DNA of 64,000 nt from Agrilactobacillus composti DSM 18527 = JCM 14202 (GCF_001436375.1 NZ_AZGA01000005.1:60636-124635); one strand, 5' to 3'. Positions 1 through 8,698 are shown, numbered from the stretch's first letter. Notes: generated from the letters alone by a model not told the origin. Translations and numbers: made by a program.

Positions 1-96
1 CGCACGGGGGAATAAGCAATATATTTATAAGTGAGCGCTCGTTTTCGTAGCTGCTAATAGGTAATACTAAATACATTATTTTAAGGAGATTTACGC

Positions 97-654
97 ATGC
101 TTGAAGCAATTAATTTAAAACCAGGAATGGCCTTTGTCAAAGACGGCAAGCTGATCAAAGTCGTTGAAAGTAACCACCATAAGCCTGGTAAAGGCAACAC
201 GGTAATGCAAATGAAGTTATATGATATTCGCTCTGGTTCCACGGTGCAAACCACCATGCGGCCAAGTGAAAAAGTAGAACAAGCTATTCTTGAAACTAAG
301 GATGCCCAATACTTATACACCCAAGATGACATGGCTTATTTCATGGACTTGGAAACTTACGAACAATATGAAATTCCTGTTGAAAGTATTGAAACTGAAT
401 TGAAATATTTGTTGGAAAACACCAATGTTAAGATCGAATTCTACGAATCAGAAGTCATTGGGATCAAGTTACCAACAACTGTTGAATTAACAGTTACTGA
501 AACGCAACCTTCCATCAAGGGTGCCACTGTTACGGGTTCTGGGAAACCAGCTACTTTGGAAACTGGCTTGATCATCAACGTGCCTGACTTCATCAGTGTG
601 GGTGACAAATTAGTTATCAACACGTCTGAAGGCACTTATCAAAAACGGGCTTAA
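97..654 (+). CDS. efp: Elongation factor P
   Basis: Translation factor that binds stalled ribosomes between the P and E sites and helps form peptide bonds at consecutive prolines. The 185-residue length is normal. Domain I carries the KPGKGN loop at residues 29-34, so Lys32 is the tip residue that is modified in many bacteria. The C-terminal OB domain ends with the usual [18 protein letters not shown] segment. The start is set by AAGGAG 8 bases upstream of the ATG. The first 96 bases hold only its leader; the preceding gene is outside the window. A terminator follows directly, so it is probably the last or only gene of its transcript. Family assignment is secure. Confidence 0.97.
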   Translation: MLEAINLKPGMAFVKDGKLIKVVESNHHKPGKGNTVMQMKLYDIRSGSTVQTTMRPSEKVEQAILETKDAQYLYTQDDMAYFMDLETYEQYEIPVESIETELKYLLENTNVKIEFYESEVIGIKLPTTVELTVTETQPSIKGATVTGSGKPATLETGLIINVPDFISVGDKLVINTSEGTYQKRA

Positions 655-667
655 TTTTAAAGCAAAA

Positions 668-704
668 AAACGTCATTCCTTTTTGAGGGAGTGGCGTTTT
701 TTTA
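668..704 (+). terminator. Rho-independent terminator of efp
   Basis: An AACGTCATTCC / GGAGTGGCGTT stem (with two G-T pairs) and loop is followed by a T run. The upstream A run lets it also act on the opposite strand, where the drug-exporter gene ends. Confidence 0.85.
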
Positions 705-713
705 TGTGGCCAG

Positions 714-2116
714 TTAATTGAGCTCACGAATTTCTAGTTTCATTTTATTGGTTAGTAACATGGCGGGGATGAGGATCACGATGATCAATACCGTGGACCA
801 CAAGAAGGCTTGTTGGTAAGCGCTGGTGAGCCCCAGGGTGGTGGTGACGTGGTGGTTGGCGGTATAACTGGCCACAATGGTGGCGAGAAAGGCCGAGCCA
901 AAGCCGCCGCCCACTTGTTGCATCATGCGGGTCCCAATGGAAGCCTGGGCAGTTTGAGACTTTGCCAAGCCAATAAAGGGGTCACTCATCAAGGGTTGGA
1001 CGATACCAGCGCCGCCGATGCCCCGGATAAAGAGGACGAGAGCAATCAACAGATAAGAACTGTGCTGGTCAAAGTAAATAAAGGGGGCTGTGCCTAAAAT
1101 AGTGACGAAGATGCTGGCAATTACCACCCAGCGGGCGCCGATTTTATCCACCAGGCGGCCAATGCTGCCCCGGGATATCAACATGCCAATACTTTGGGGA
1201 ATCAGGGCAATGGCCGCTAGGATGACACTTTGGCCCCGGACATCTTGGAAGAACAGGGGTAGTAAAATCATGGGGCCACTGGTGATGAAGCCAGCCAGTA
1301 GCAGTCCTAACATGGATCCGGTGAAATTTTTGTGGCGGAATAAGTTTAAGGGGAGGACGACAGTGGTTTCATGACGGTGGGCATAAGCACTGTAGACCAA
1401 GAGCAAAGCCAAACCAATTCCAATATAAATCAGGGCTTGGGGATTGTTAAAACTGCCCTTGGAACTGGCCTGGACCACGCCGTAGATGATGGTGCTGGCG
1501 ATGGCCGCCAAAAGGGTCACGCCTAAATAGTCCAATTTAGCTTGGGGATTTTTAACACCAGTAAAATAGCTGCGATGATGACTAGTGGGACATTGATAAA
1601 GAAAATCCAGCGCCAGGAGCTGTACTGGACGATAAAACCCCCGATGATGGGGCCTAAAATGGGCCCCAGGGTCATAGGCACGCCAACGATGGCCATGATC
1701 CGGCCCATCTTAGCTGGTCCCACGGCATCCACTAACAGGGTGGTGAGCAGGGGCAAAATCAACCCGGCGGCAAAGCCTTGCAGTAAACGAAAACCAATGA
1801 GTACGTTGATATGCCAGGCTAGGCCGGACAATAAGGACGTGATTCCAAAGGCAATTTCGGCCCAGAGATAAATTTGCTTTCCAGAAAAGCGGTTGATCAA
1901 CCAGCCGGAAAAGGGGACCGCCGCGCCCATGGCTAGGGCGAAACCCGTGACGGTCCATTGCACCATGGCTAAACTAGTGTTGAAATCAGCTCGCAATTGG
2001 TGAATGGCGATATTGACCATGGTGGCGTCTAACATAGGCGCCATAGAACCTAACACTAAGATCCAGGCCATGACTTTTATGGATTTAGGAATTGCGGTTT
2101 GTGCTGTATGTTTCAT
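714..2116 (-). pseudogene. Frameshifted DHA2-family (EmrB/QacA-like) multidrug MFS exporter
   Basis: Two adjacent minus-strand frames together make one 14-TM drug:H+ antiporter. The N-terminal part (2116 down to about 1545) has the MFS repeat of helices with a GPILGP motif C; the C-terminal part runs from a KLDYLG motif, the usual start of the central region, to 714. The break falls where ATC-CCC-AAG-CTA is read; one extra C in the C run (G run at 1544-1547 on the plus strand) restores KIPQAKLDYLG. This is either a recent single-base deletion or a sequencing error. The start ATG at 2116 has GAGG 7-8 bases upstream; an in-frame ATG at 2149 has none. It is divergent from a TetR regulator and shares its operator region. 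Confidence 0.85.
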
Positions 2117-2163
2117 TTGGATACCTCGTATTTCGTAGATTAGATTCATTATGTTCCTAAATA

Positions 2164-2180
2164 AGATACATAGTGTATCT
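2164..2180. promoter_or_regulatory. TetR-type operator 1 (perfect inverted repeat)
   Basis: AGATACA-TAG-TGTATCT is a perfect 7-bp inverted repeat with a 3-base spacer, located between the divergent exporter and regulator genes and close to the exporter start. Placement and symmetry are typical of TetR regulators. Confidence 0.7.
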
Positions 2181-2211
2181 ATTAACGAAACTCAGTTTAC
2201 ACCTGGTTGTG

Positions 2212-2234
2212 TTAAAATACAAGGTGTATCTTAA
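2212..2234. promoter_or_regulatory. TetR-type operator 2
   Basis: A second copy of the same palindrome (AAATACA-AGG-TGTATCT with TTA/TAA flanks pairing) lies just before the regulator gene. There is one mismatched pair. It contains a TAAAAT that could be a -10 element, so binding would also repress the regulator itself. Confidence 0.65.
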
Positions 2235-2252
2235 AAAAATGCGAGGTCTATT

Positions 2253-2864
2253 ATGTGTGCAGAAAAAAAAGAAACCCGGAAGTCCGGGGATGCCTTGACC
2301 CAGGCTATTTACCAGGCTGCCGTAGCTATTTTAAATGAATCCGGTTATGAAAAAGTGACCTTTGCCAGCGTGGCACGGCGGGCTAAAACCGGCCGGACTG
2401 TTTTATACCGCCGGTTTGAAAGTCCCTTTGCCCTCTTGTATCAAGCAGTCCAGTACTTTTCCGATGCAAAACACGAATCAGCTATTGAAGACGCCGACTT
2501 CAGCCAACATAATCTGCGGGATAACTTATTAGCAGTGTTACAACGATTTCGGGTATCTTCCCAGTTTTTTGGCCGTAATCAACAGTTTCTAAAGGCCTTT
2601 TTAATTGAATTGGGGAAAGATAGTCCCCAGGTCAAGGCCATTATGGCCGAGCTACGGCGTCAAGATTTATTTTTAATGGATCGGCTTTTAAGCCAAGCCC
2701 AGTTGAAAGGCGAGATTCAACATGCGGTCACAGATTATGTGAAACTACTGCCATTTCAATTAATTTTGTATCAAGCTATGATCGAGGCCAAAGAAATTAC
2801 TGATGACGTTGCTGCGGAAATCGTTGACACAGTAGTCCTACCCGCCATCATGGCCCAACAGTAA
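2253..2864 (+). CDS. TetR/AcrR family transcriptional regulator
   Basis: One-component repressor of 203 residues. Residues about 14-60 hold the TetR N-terminal three-helix domain: a helix ending NESGYEKVTFASVARRAKTG, then TVLYRRFESPFALL as the recognition helix and helix 4. The rest is an alpha-helical ligand domain with no assignable ligand. The GCGAGG site before the ATG supports this start. It is divergent from the broken drug exporter, with two copies of a TGTATCT palindrome in the gap, so it most likely represses both genes and is released by a drug-like ligand. Because the exporter is disrupted, the regulator may now have lost its main target. Confidence 0.9.
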   Translation: MCAEKKETRKSGDALTQAIYQAAVAILNESGYEKVTFASVARRAKTGRTVLYRRFESPFALLYQAVQYFSDAKHESAIEDADFSQHNLRDNLLAVLQRFRVSSQFFGRNQQFLKAFLIELGKDSPQVKAIMAELRRQDLFLMDRLLSQAQLKGEIQHAVTDYVKLLPFQLILYQAMIEAKEITDDVAAEIVDTVVLPAIMAQQ

Positions 2865-2884
2865 ACAACTTTTTTGGCGAAATA

Positions 2885-2914
2885 TTACTATTACACAAGT
2901 AAATTGTGTATAAT
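2885..2914 (+). promoter_or_regulatory. Sigma-A promoter of the HesB/IscA-like gene
   Basis: TTACTA (2885-2890), an 18-base spacer and a perfect TATAAT (2909-2914) lie 20 bases before the ATG. Confidence 0.55.
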
Positions 2915-2933
2915 GTAATTGAGGTGAGGTAGT

Positions 2934-3329
2934 ATGGCAAGTATTCAAATTACAAATAGTGTTGTTGCATTACTCAAGGAAAAACAGATTGCTGACAAAC
3001 CACTATTGCTGATTGCAGACGATGGTGGCGGCGATTATTCCTTATTAGGTGGCGCCTGTTCTTTAGGGGCCAAGTTCTCCATTGTTGAATTAGAACAACC
3101 TGATCCTAAGTACGCGATTGAATTAGAAAATAACGTGGGCTTACAACTTTACACGTCTAAATATGATTTGACCTTTATGGGCAAGGGCTTGAAACTGGAC
3201 TTCAAGAATTATCGCATCAGTTTGAAAGATGATTCTGGCCTCTTAGACGGCGGTGTGCAAATCGCCAAGGGCTCAGACATCAAAGCCGCCTTTGCCAAAG
3301 GTATCTTTGCTGGTAGTACTGGCTGTTAA
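2934..3329 (+). CDS. HesB/IscA-like iron-sulfur biosynthesis family protein
   Basis: A 131-residue protein of the HesB/IscA-like group common in lactobacilli. It shows the family pattern of a short beta-rich domain with a glycine-rich DDGGGDYSLLGGACS segment near residue 30 and a C-terminal GSTGC ending. Classical A-type carriers use three conserved cysteines; here only the internal Cys and the terminal Cys are visible, so metal or cluster binding is uncertain. GAGGTGAGG precedes the ATG. It is monocistronic, with its own promoter and a strong terminator. Assignment to the family is reasonable; a role in Fe-S cluster assembly is inferred only. Confidence 0.75.
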   Translation: MASIQITNSVVALLKEKQIADKPLLLIADDGGGDYSLLGGACSLGAKFSIVELEQPDPKYAIELENNVGLQLYTSKYDLTFMGKGLKLDFKNYRISLKDDSGLLDGGVQIAKGSDIKAAFAKGIFAGSTGC

Positions 3330-3337
3330 AAACCTAG

Positions 3338-3370
3338 AAATCCCGGAAAATTATTTCTGGGATTTTTTTT
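3338..3370 (+). terminator. Terminator of the HesB/IscA-like gene
   Basis: AAATCCCGGAAA / TTTCTGGGATTT, a 12-bp stem with a 4-base loop, followed by eight T. Confidence 0.9.
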
Positions 3371-3449
3371 GTGCTTATTTTGCGGAATTTGGAGATATGG
3401 TGTTATGAATCAATATGGAAATATCGGTTAATAGCAAAAATTTGTTTGA

Positions 3450-3478
3450 TTGTTTATGAAAAAATACTATGATATTAT
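3450..3478 (+). promoter_or_regulatory. Promoter of the ATPase/TOPRIM pair
   Basis: TTGTTT (3450-3455), a 17-base spacer and TATTAT (3473-3478). Transcription would begin near 3485, which excludes the upstream TTG/ATG candidates at 3450/3456 and supports translation from 3519. Confidence 0.5.
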
Positions 3479-3518
3479 GTCAATTGGGAACAAAATGTAC
3501 CCAATTGGAGATGATTAC

Positions 3519-4892
3519 ATGTTTACAAGCATTGAATTTGCTAACTATAAATCTTTTAAGCATCTTTTTTTAGATATGCAGCAAAGCGGCCAACCTAAGA
3601 ATTTAATTGCGATTTATGGCGAGAATGGTGCTGGAAAATCAAATATTGTTTCCGCATTTATGAATTTAGCATTGTCAATACGAACTTACAAAAATCAAAT
3701 AGAATTAGCTCAATTAGAATCGAAAATGGGCAATGCCAACCAGGACGAAGCGGAAATAGATGCTAATCAAACTTTACTGAAGATGCTACGTAACAAAGTC
3801 ATTCACAGTAGTAACGACGACAGTGTTCTAAGCGTTTTCAGATCTTACTATATGATTAATTCCAATGATCCTATGCGTATTATTTATAAATTTAGAATTG
3901 ATGAGCATGATGGAAGCTATGAACTGATTTTTAAAAAAGATAAAGGAAAAATCTATTTAGCATCTGAGACATTGAAATATTTGATAAAAAAAGCAACTGG
4001 AACTATTTTTAGTATCAATAAGGCAAACTTCTCAAGTAAACCCACTTTTAAACTTAGTCCCAGTTTATTTAATACTAATGTTATCCCTATTTTTAAAGAC
4101 CAAATAGAACGATTCTGGGGAAAGCATACATTTCTTGCTTTATTTTACAACTTTCAGAGCGCAAGCAATGAGTCGTATGTGGACGATAATGTATCTAAAA
4201 ATTTCATAAAAGTTTTCGATGATCTTTCACAGATATCAATCAAAACAGATAGAGCTGCTGCAATGCAGGTTTTTAAAAGTCTATTGCATGGTGATTTATA
4301 CAGAGGCATTGTTACGAATGATGAAAGAGGTAATGCAAATCTTGACAATACTGAGCTGGCAATTAATAAGTACTTTATTCCCTTGTACAGTGATATTTTA
4401 GAGCTTAAATATAAGCGTGATATTATTGATGATAACAGATTGAAATATGATTTATACGAGTCTAAACGAATTGATGGGGAAATAATCAAGGTTCCTTTCG
4501 TACTCGAGTCTCATGGCACAAAACAGTTATTAGAATTGTTACCATTGCTGCTCAATGCTAAAGCTGGAGATACGGTGGTGATTGATGAAATAGATTCTGG
4601 CATTCATGATCTATTAATCAATCGAATCGTCGAAAATATCAGTGAAGATCTGCAAGGCCAATTGATATTTACCACCCATGATACGCAATTGATGCGGGAA
4701 ATTGCACCCAGTTCATTATATGTTATCCGCAGTGATGCCAATGGGCGTAAACGGGTAGAACCACTGCCAAGTATTGCTAAGATAAAAGCGAATAATAATG
4801 TTCAAAAACTTTATCTAGAAGGCTATTTTGATGGCATTCCTTATACAGACGATGTTGATTTTGATGATATTCTAGACGGAATTGAGGATTAG
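3519..4892 (+). CDS. AAA/ABC-type ATPase of the RloA/AbiLi kind (candidate phage defence)
   Basis: A 457-residue SMC/RecF-like ATPase. Visible motifs are FANYKSF at the N-terminus, Walker A GENGAGKS (34-41), a signature-region ESHGTKQLLELLPLLL, Walker B VVIDEID with acidic pair around residues 356-358, and the H-loop TTHD near 387. This order, and the GTK plus VIDEID-SGIHDLL spacing, is that of the RloA/AbiLi ATPases. The start at 3519 has GGAG 8 bases upstream; the frame is open to 3450 but lacks a site. A TOPRIM-like gene starts 3 bases after its stop. Both genes are visibly more AT-rich than their neighbours, which suggests transfer. A defence role is inferred from the pairing; a housekeeping OLD-like role is not excluded. 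Confidence 0.8.
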   Translation: MFTSIEFANYKSFKHLFLDMQQSGQPKNLIAIYGENGAGKSNIVSAFMNLALSIRTYKNQIELAQLESKMGNANQDEAEIDANQTLLKMLRNKVIHSSNDDSVLSVFRSYYMINSNDPMRIIYKFRIDEHDGSYELIFKKDKGKIYLASETLKYLIKKATGTIFSINKANFSSKPTFKLSPSLFNTNVIPIFKDQIERFWGKHTFLALFYNFQSASNESYVDDNVSKNFIKVFDDLSQISIKTDRAAAMQVFKSLLHGDLYRGIVTNDERGNANLDNTELAINKYFIPLYSDILELKYKRDIIDDNRLKYDLYESKRIDGEIIKVPFVLESHGTKQLLELLPLLLNAKAGDTVVIDEIDSGIHDLLINRIVENISEDLQGQLIFTTHDTQLMREIAPSSLYVIRSDANGRKRVEPLPSIAKIKANNNVQKLYLEGYFDGIPYTDDVDFDDILDGIED

Positions 4893-4895
4893 TTA

Positions 4896-5483
4896 ATGAA
4901 CAACCAACACACTTGTGCGGTCGTCATCGTGCACGGCCAGTCTGAATACGCATTTGTGCAAAGTATCAAATCAAAGTTAAGGTTAAAAATTGAAATATTT
5001 GCCAGAAATAAGGGCAAGAGTAGTATTCAAATTAATAAGCTACCTGATGTTTTTCAGAACAATATTTTTAGAAGTAAAAGTGCACTTCTCAAAGAATATG
5101 AAACAATTCAACATCGAAAAAGGGAACTATTGGATTTTAGGATATTTACCATTATGGACGTTGACGATGTAGAAAATAGGGATGTAAGGCGTAACTATAT
5201 TGATGGATTTATTTCTAATATTGGGGACTATCAGCTCAAACCTTATATTATGCCGATTTACTTTATTGAAAATTTTGAAGACGCCTTAAGAGATATCAAC
5301 TTTCCATTTGTGCCTAAAAATAATCGGGACAAATCTAAATACTTGAAAGTATTTGATCCAACGATTCAGCAAAATGCTGATGCTGATACCACGACTGAGT
5401 TGGCACAGCGCTTTGCTAAATCGAAACGGACGAATGTGGACATGTTTTTAGATTATTGCCTGAATCATCGGACGCAATTTTAA
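4896..5483 (+). CDS. TOPRIM/RloB-like putative nuclease partner
   Basis: A 195-residue protein translationally coupled to the ATPase (stop TAG, three bases, ATG; GAGG lies inside the ATPase end). The N-terminus reads VVIVHGQSEYAFVQS, matching the TOPRIM glycine-Ser-Glu motif with Glu17, although the usual preceding Glu is His13. A hydrophobic strand followed by IMDVDD (Asp88, Asp90, Asp91) matches the DxD metal motif. A later IENFEDALRDI resembles the conserved Asn/Glu segment of RloB proteins. Length is a little below AbiLii/RloB proteins. With the ATPase it would form a two-component abortive or nuclease system. The fold assignment comes from motifs only and should be tested by structure prediction. 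Confidence 0.6.
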   Translation: MNNQHTCAVVIVHGQSEYAFVQSIKSKLRLKIEIFARNKGKSSIQINKLPDVFQNNIFRSKSALLKEYETIQHRKRELLDFRIFTIMDVDDVENRDVRRNYIDGFISNIGDYQLKPYIMPIYFIENFEDALRDINFPFVPKNNRDKSKYLKVFDPTIQQNADADTTTELAQRFAKSKRTNVDMFLDYCLNHRTQF

Positions 5484-5631
5484 GCGTTAACTGAAGTCTG
5501 ATTGAGTTTGCCAAATAATGGAGACTTGTTGTAATTTGCTTGGGTCAGCTAATTTATGGGACGAATTTAGCATTAAAATTTTTGTTTGGGGCAAGGTAGC
5601 TATCCTATCTATATTTTTGGAGGAAAGAAAA

Positions 5632-6165
5632 ATGAAATTAAAACGAACTATATTGCTGTTGATTGCAGCCACTTTTCTGGTAGTTGCTGGGGTGTTGTCT
5701 AACACTGACCAAGTGAGCGCGCATCCCAGTCGAGATCAAAATGTTTATTACGATTACCCGACCACCGCAACCGTGGTTGGGACTTGGGGTGCTAATCTTT
5801 TTGAGGGTAATGATCAAAATAAAGTATTTCAACGAGTTTTACCGGTAAATTCGCAATGGCAAGTATATGGCTATACTTGGCGCGATGATGGTTATTATTA
5901 CTATGCTGGTGGCAACTTATGGATTCAGGGCAATCAAATTAAAACGCCAGTCTATAACTGGTTAGACGCTATCTTAAACGTTGTTTCAAGATATGGTGAA
6001 GATTGGAATAGCAATACAAGGTGGCGGACAACAACACCTTTCCTTGGACCAATCGAAGTTGCTTTAGAAGATGATACCAATGGCCAAGCGATAGATACGC
6101 GCTTATACCAAGTTTTTGATAATGGCGATATCAATGATGTGACCTGGGCCGTTCAACCTCATTAA
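5632..6165 (+). CDS. Secreted protein with SH3/SLAP-like domain
   Basis: A 177-residue exported protein of unknown role. Residues 1-27 form a Sec signal peptide (MKLKRTILLLIAATFL... ending VSAHP). The mature part has a TATVVGTWGANLFEG... VFQRVLPVNSQWQVYG ... GGNLWIQ pattern, like the surface-layer/SH3-type domains of lactobacilli in which a tryptophan-containing GNQWI motif closes the domain. No sortase motif or transmembrane anchor follows, so it may be released or held non-covalently. The start is fixed by GGAGG before ATG 5632; the frame extends upstream to 5518 without a site. It follows the ATPase/TOPRIM pair after 148 bases and is not obviously part of it. Confidence 0.7.
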   Translation: MKLKRTILLLIAATFLVVAGVLSNTDQVSAHPSRDQNVYYDYPTTATVVGTWGANLFEGNDQNKVFQRVLPVNSQWQVYGYTWRDDGYYYYAGGNLWIQGNQIKTPVYNWLDAILNVVSRYGEDWNSNTRWRTTTPFLGPIEVALEDDTNGQAIDTRLYQVFDNGDINDVTWAVQPH

Positions 6166-6229
6166 ATAGATGAATTTAAAAACTTAGAAATAGAATTTTA
6201 GCAACTCTGAAGAGATTACACTTATCCCC

Positions 6230-6280
6230 AAAAAGTCCTCCAATTACAAGGCAAAAGCCAACTAATTGGAGGACTTTTTT
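6230..6280. terminator. Bidirectional terminator
   Basis: AAAAAGTCCTCCAATTA pairs perfectly with TAATTGGAGGACTTTTT around an inner GGC-AAAA-GCC. A run on one side and T run on the other serve the secreted-protein gene and the convergent FAH gene. Confidence 0.92.
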
Positions 6281-6310
6281 AAATGATAGAGACACTCTAA
6301 ACTATTTTTA

Positions 6311-7123
6311 TTAATCGGTAAAATTCATTTCCAGCCGCCCTAATTGTTGGATTTCACCCACTAAGGTGTCGCCGGGTTTAATAAATTCTTGAGGTTTGCG
6401 GCCTACGCCCACACCACCGGGGGTGCCGGTGAAGATTAAATCCCCAGGATATAAAGCTACAATGCCGGATAGATAACTGATCAAAGCCGCACCATCAAAA
6501 ATTAAGTCCATCAGGTTACCGTTTTGCTTCGCAACCCCATTTAAACTGGTGGTTAATTGTAAAGTATTCACATCAGGCAGACTATCTGGCGTGGTCAGCC
6601 AAGGCCCTACTGGTGAAAAATTAGCGTAGGATTTGGCCAAACCAAATTGTGGGTCTGTGTTGGCAAATTGCAGGCGCCGATCCGACAGATCCTCACCCAC
6701 CATGTAACCGCCAATGTGCTTGGCAGCATCTTCAGGTTGAATATTGCGGCCGCCTTGGCCCACAACCACTACTAATTCAGTTTCCCAGTCGGTTTGTTGA
6801 CCTTGGACCTGAACCGTGGGATAAGGGCCAGTGATGGAACTTTGATATTTGGTGAAAATATTAGGTTCTTTTGGGGCCTGTGTATGTAGTTCGGCCATGT
6901 GGTCAGCGTAATTGAAGCCCACGGCAAAAATTTGTTTCGGGTTTTCAATCGGCGCTGATAAGTCATGGAGATCTGTCAAAATCTGGGGGTCGCCTAAGGT
7001 TAAAGGCCGCGGTGCTGATAGGAAATCTCGGATATTATAGATGTTTGTAATAGGTTGGTAAGTGATTTGTGAGGGATTTTCCGTCACAACGATTGGCTTG
7101 TTTTGATACATGGCAAGTTTCAT
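6311..7123 (-). CDS. Fumarylacetoacetate hydrolase (FAH) family protein
   Basis: A 270-residue member of the FAH superfamily, metal-dependent enzymes that hydrolyse or decarboxylate C-C bonds in oxo-acids (2-oxo-hept-3-ene-dioate, acylpyruvates, oxaloacetate). The AVGFNYADH motif (67-75), the metal ligands in WETELVVV (Glu114, Glu116), GEDLSDRR (144-150), AKSYANFSPVGPW and FTGTPGGVGVG are all present, so the active site looks complete. AAAGGAG precedes the ATG. It stands alone between two terminators or promoters, so the substrate cannot be told from context. Confidence 0.88.
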   Translation of the reverse strand: MKLAMYQNKPIVVTENPSQITYQPITNIYNIRDFLSAPRPLTLGDPQILTDLHDLSAPIENPKQIFAVGFNYADHMAELHTQAPKEPNIFTKYQSSITGPYPTVQVQGQQTDWETELVVVVGQGGRNIQPEDAAKHIGGYMVGEDLSDRRLQFANTDPQFGLAKSYANFSPVGPWLTTPDSLPDVNTLQLTTSLNGVAKQNGNLMDLIFDGAALISYLSGIVALYPGDLIFTGTPGGVGVGRKPQEFIKPGDTLVGEIQQLGRLEMNFTD

Positions 7124-7218
7124 TAAAAAACCATCTCCTTTTAGCTATTTTAACATTTTTTAAAGGGGCGCATCGCCAAGACTACAAACTAAATAAAATT
7201 CTTATGGAAACATAACTT

Positions 7219-7247
7219 TTTACATTGAAGGCCATAATTGCTATTAT
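7219..7247 (+). promoter_or_regulatory. Promoter of the GlpT-like transporter
   Basis: TTTACA (7219-7224), 17-base spacer, TATTAT (7242-7247). Confidence 0.65.
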
Positions 7248-7252
7248 ATTAG

Positions 7253-7266
7253 TGTTACCGCTTACA
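7253..7266 (+). promoter_or_regulatory. cre site (CcpA operator)
   Basis: TGTTACCGCTTACA matches the degenerate cre consensus TGWNANCGNTNWCA at every position. It sits at the expected transcription start, a position where CcpA represses. Confidence 0.75.
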
Positions 7267-7292
7267 ACTATTTTTGGAAAGCAGATGGTTTA

Positions 7293-8645
7293 ATGCAATT
7301 ATTAAAGCCCCATATTGCCACGGAAAAAGTACCCCAGGAAAAGGTTGACGAAACCTATAAGAAGCTGCGTTTACAGGTCTTCCTGGGGATTTTTATTGGA
7401 TATGCCGGTTATTACTTGCTCCGGAACAACTTTTCCTTGGCTATTCCCCAATTAACCCAAGCGGGATTTTCCAAGGGTCAGCTGGGGTTAGCCTTATCAG
7501 CGGTTTCTCTAGCCTATGGCATCAGTAAGTTTGTCATGGGGATGGTGTCTGACCACAGCAATGCCCGCGTTTTCTTACCGTTAGGACTGGTCTTGGCGGC
7601 GTTGGTGAACTTGGCCTTGGGCTTTATCCCGGTGCTGACTTCCAGTATCACCATCATGTTCATTGCCCTGTTTGTCCTGGGCTGGTTCCAGGGGATGGGC
7701 TGGCCGCCATCCGGTCGGGTTTTGGTCCACTGGTATTCCATCAATGAGCGGGGTGGTAAGACCGCCATTTGGAACGTAGCCCATAACGTGGGTGGCGGCT
7801 TTATGGCCCCGATTGCCACCGGGGGGATTGCTTTGGTGGGATCTTACTTTGCCCTTGATGGCTTTAAATCCTATCACGGTGCTTTTATCTTGCCAGCCAT
7901 TATTGGGTTAGTGGTGGCCTTCATTGCCTTTTTATTGATTCGCGACACCCCCGAATCCGTTGGCTTACCACCCATTGAAGCCTATCGCAATGATTATCCC
8001 AACAAAGACCACAAGTTATTTGAAACGGAATTGACCACCAGAGAAATTTTATTCAAATATGTCTTAAACAACAAGTGGATCTGGTTGATTGCCGTGGCCA
8101 ATATTTTTGTTTACTTAGTTCGCTACGGGGTGGAAAATTGGGCCCCCACCTATTTAACGGAGGTCAAACACATTACCTTAGCTAGCTCCAGTTGGAGTTA
8201 CTTCTGGTACGAGATTGCCGGCATCCCCGGGACGCTGATCGCCGGCTGGGTTTCGGATAAAGTCTTTAAGGGCCGTCGGGGGCCTGCTGGCTTTGTCTTC
8301 ATGTTAGTGGTGTCGGCCTTTGTGCTGTTATACATGAACGCCACCAATATTGTGGTGATCAATTTTGCGTTGATCATGATCGGCTTTTGGATTTACGGCC
8401 CCGTGATGTTAATTGGCCTGCAGGCCCTGGATTTGGTACCTAAAAAAGCTGCCGGGACAGCTGCCGGTCTCACTGGGCTATTCGGTTATTTCTTTGGCTC
8501 TTTTTCCGCCAACGCTATCATCGGCTACACCGTGGATTGGTTTGGCTGGCAGGCCGGGTTTGGCCTGATTCTAGGAGCCAGTCTCCTAGCTGCTGCACTC
8601 TTCGCCTTAACCTGGCATGTCCGGGGGCAAACTCTGACTGACTAA
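7293..8645 (+). CDS. glpT: GlpT-like organophosphate:phosphate antiporter (MFS)
   Basis: A 450-residue, 12-TM transporter of the OPA family, which exchanges inorganic phosphate for glycerol-3-phosphate or hexose phosphates. The signature GWFQGMGWPPSGRVLVHW and the following ERGGKTAIWNVAHNVGGG are nearly diagnostic of GlpT; a basic residue in the first helix region (GYYLLRNN) fits the substrate-binding arginine. The start at 7293 follows an aborted ATG-GTT-TAA and a GGAAAG site. It has its own promoter and a consensus cre, so it should be shut down by preferred sugars. Glycerol-3-phosphate is the likeliest substrate; UhpT-like specificity is the alternative. Confidence 0.87.
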   Translation: MQLLKPHIATEKVPQEKVDETYKKLRLQVFLGIFIGYAGYYLLRNNFSLAIPQLTQAGFSKGQLGLALSAVSLAYGISKFVMGMVSDHSNARVFLPLGLVLAALVNLALGFIPVLTSSITIMFIALFVLGWFQGMGWPPSGRVLVHWYSINERGGKTAIWNVAHNVGGGFMAPIATGGIALVGSYFALDGFKSYHGAFILPAIIGLVVAFIAFLLIRDTPESVGLPPIEAYRNDYPNKDHKLFETELTTREILFKYVLNNKWIWLIAVANIFVYLVRYGVENWAPTYLTEVKHITLASSSWSYFWYEIAGIPGTLIAGWVSDKVFKGRRGPAGFVFMLVVSAFVLLYMNATNIVVINFALIMIGFWIYGPVMLIGLQALDLVPKKAAGTAAGLTGLFGYFFGSFSANAIIGYTVDWFGWQAGFGLILGASLLAAALFALTWHVRGQTLTD

Positions 8646-8666
8646 GGCGACTCAGTATGCTATAAT
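8638..8666 (+). promoter_or_regulatory. Extended -10 promoter of the Na+/H+ antiporter
   Basis: CTGACT (8638-8643), 17-base spacer, TATAAT (8661-8666) preceded by TGC. It begins inside the end of the upstream gene and gives a leader of about 100 bases. Confidence 0.6.
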
Positions 8667-8698
8667 ATTATTAAATAAATAAGTTTGTTCGGTTGACT

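Noticed and set aside
3450..3518. Upstream TTG/ATG starts for the ATPase
   Set aside because: No ribosome binding site, and the likely promoter -10 (3473-3478) lies downstream of them.
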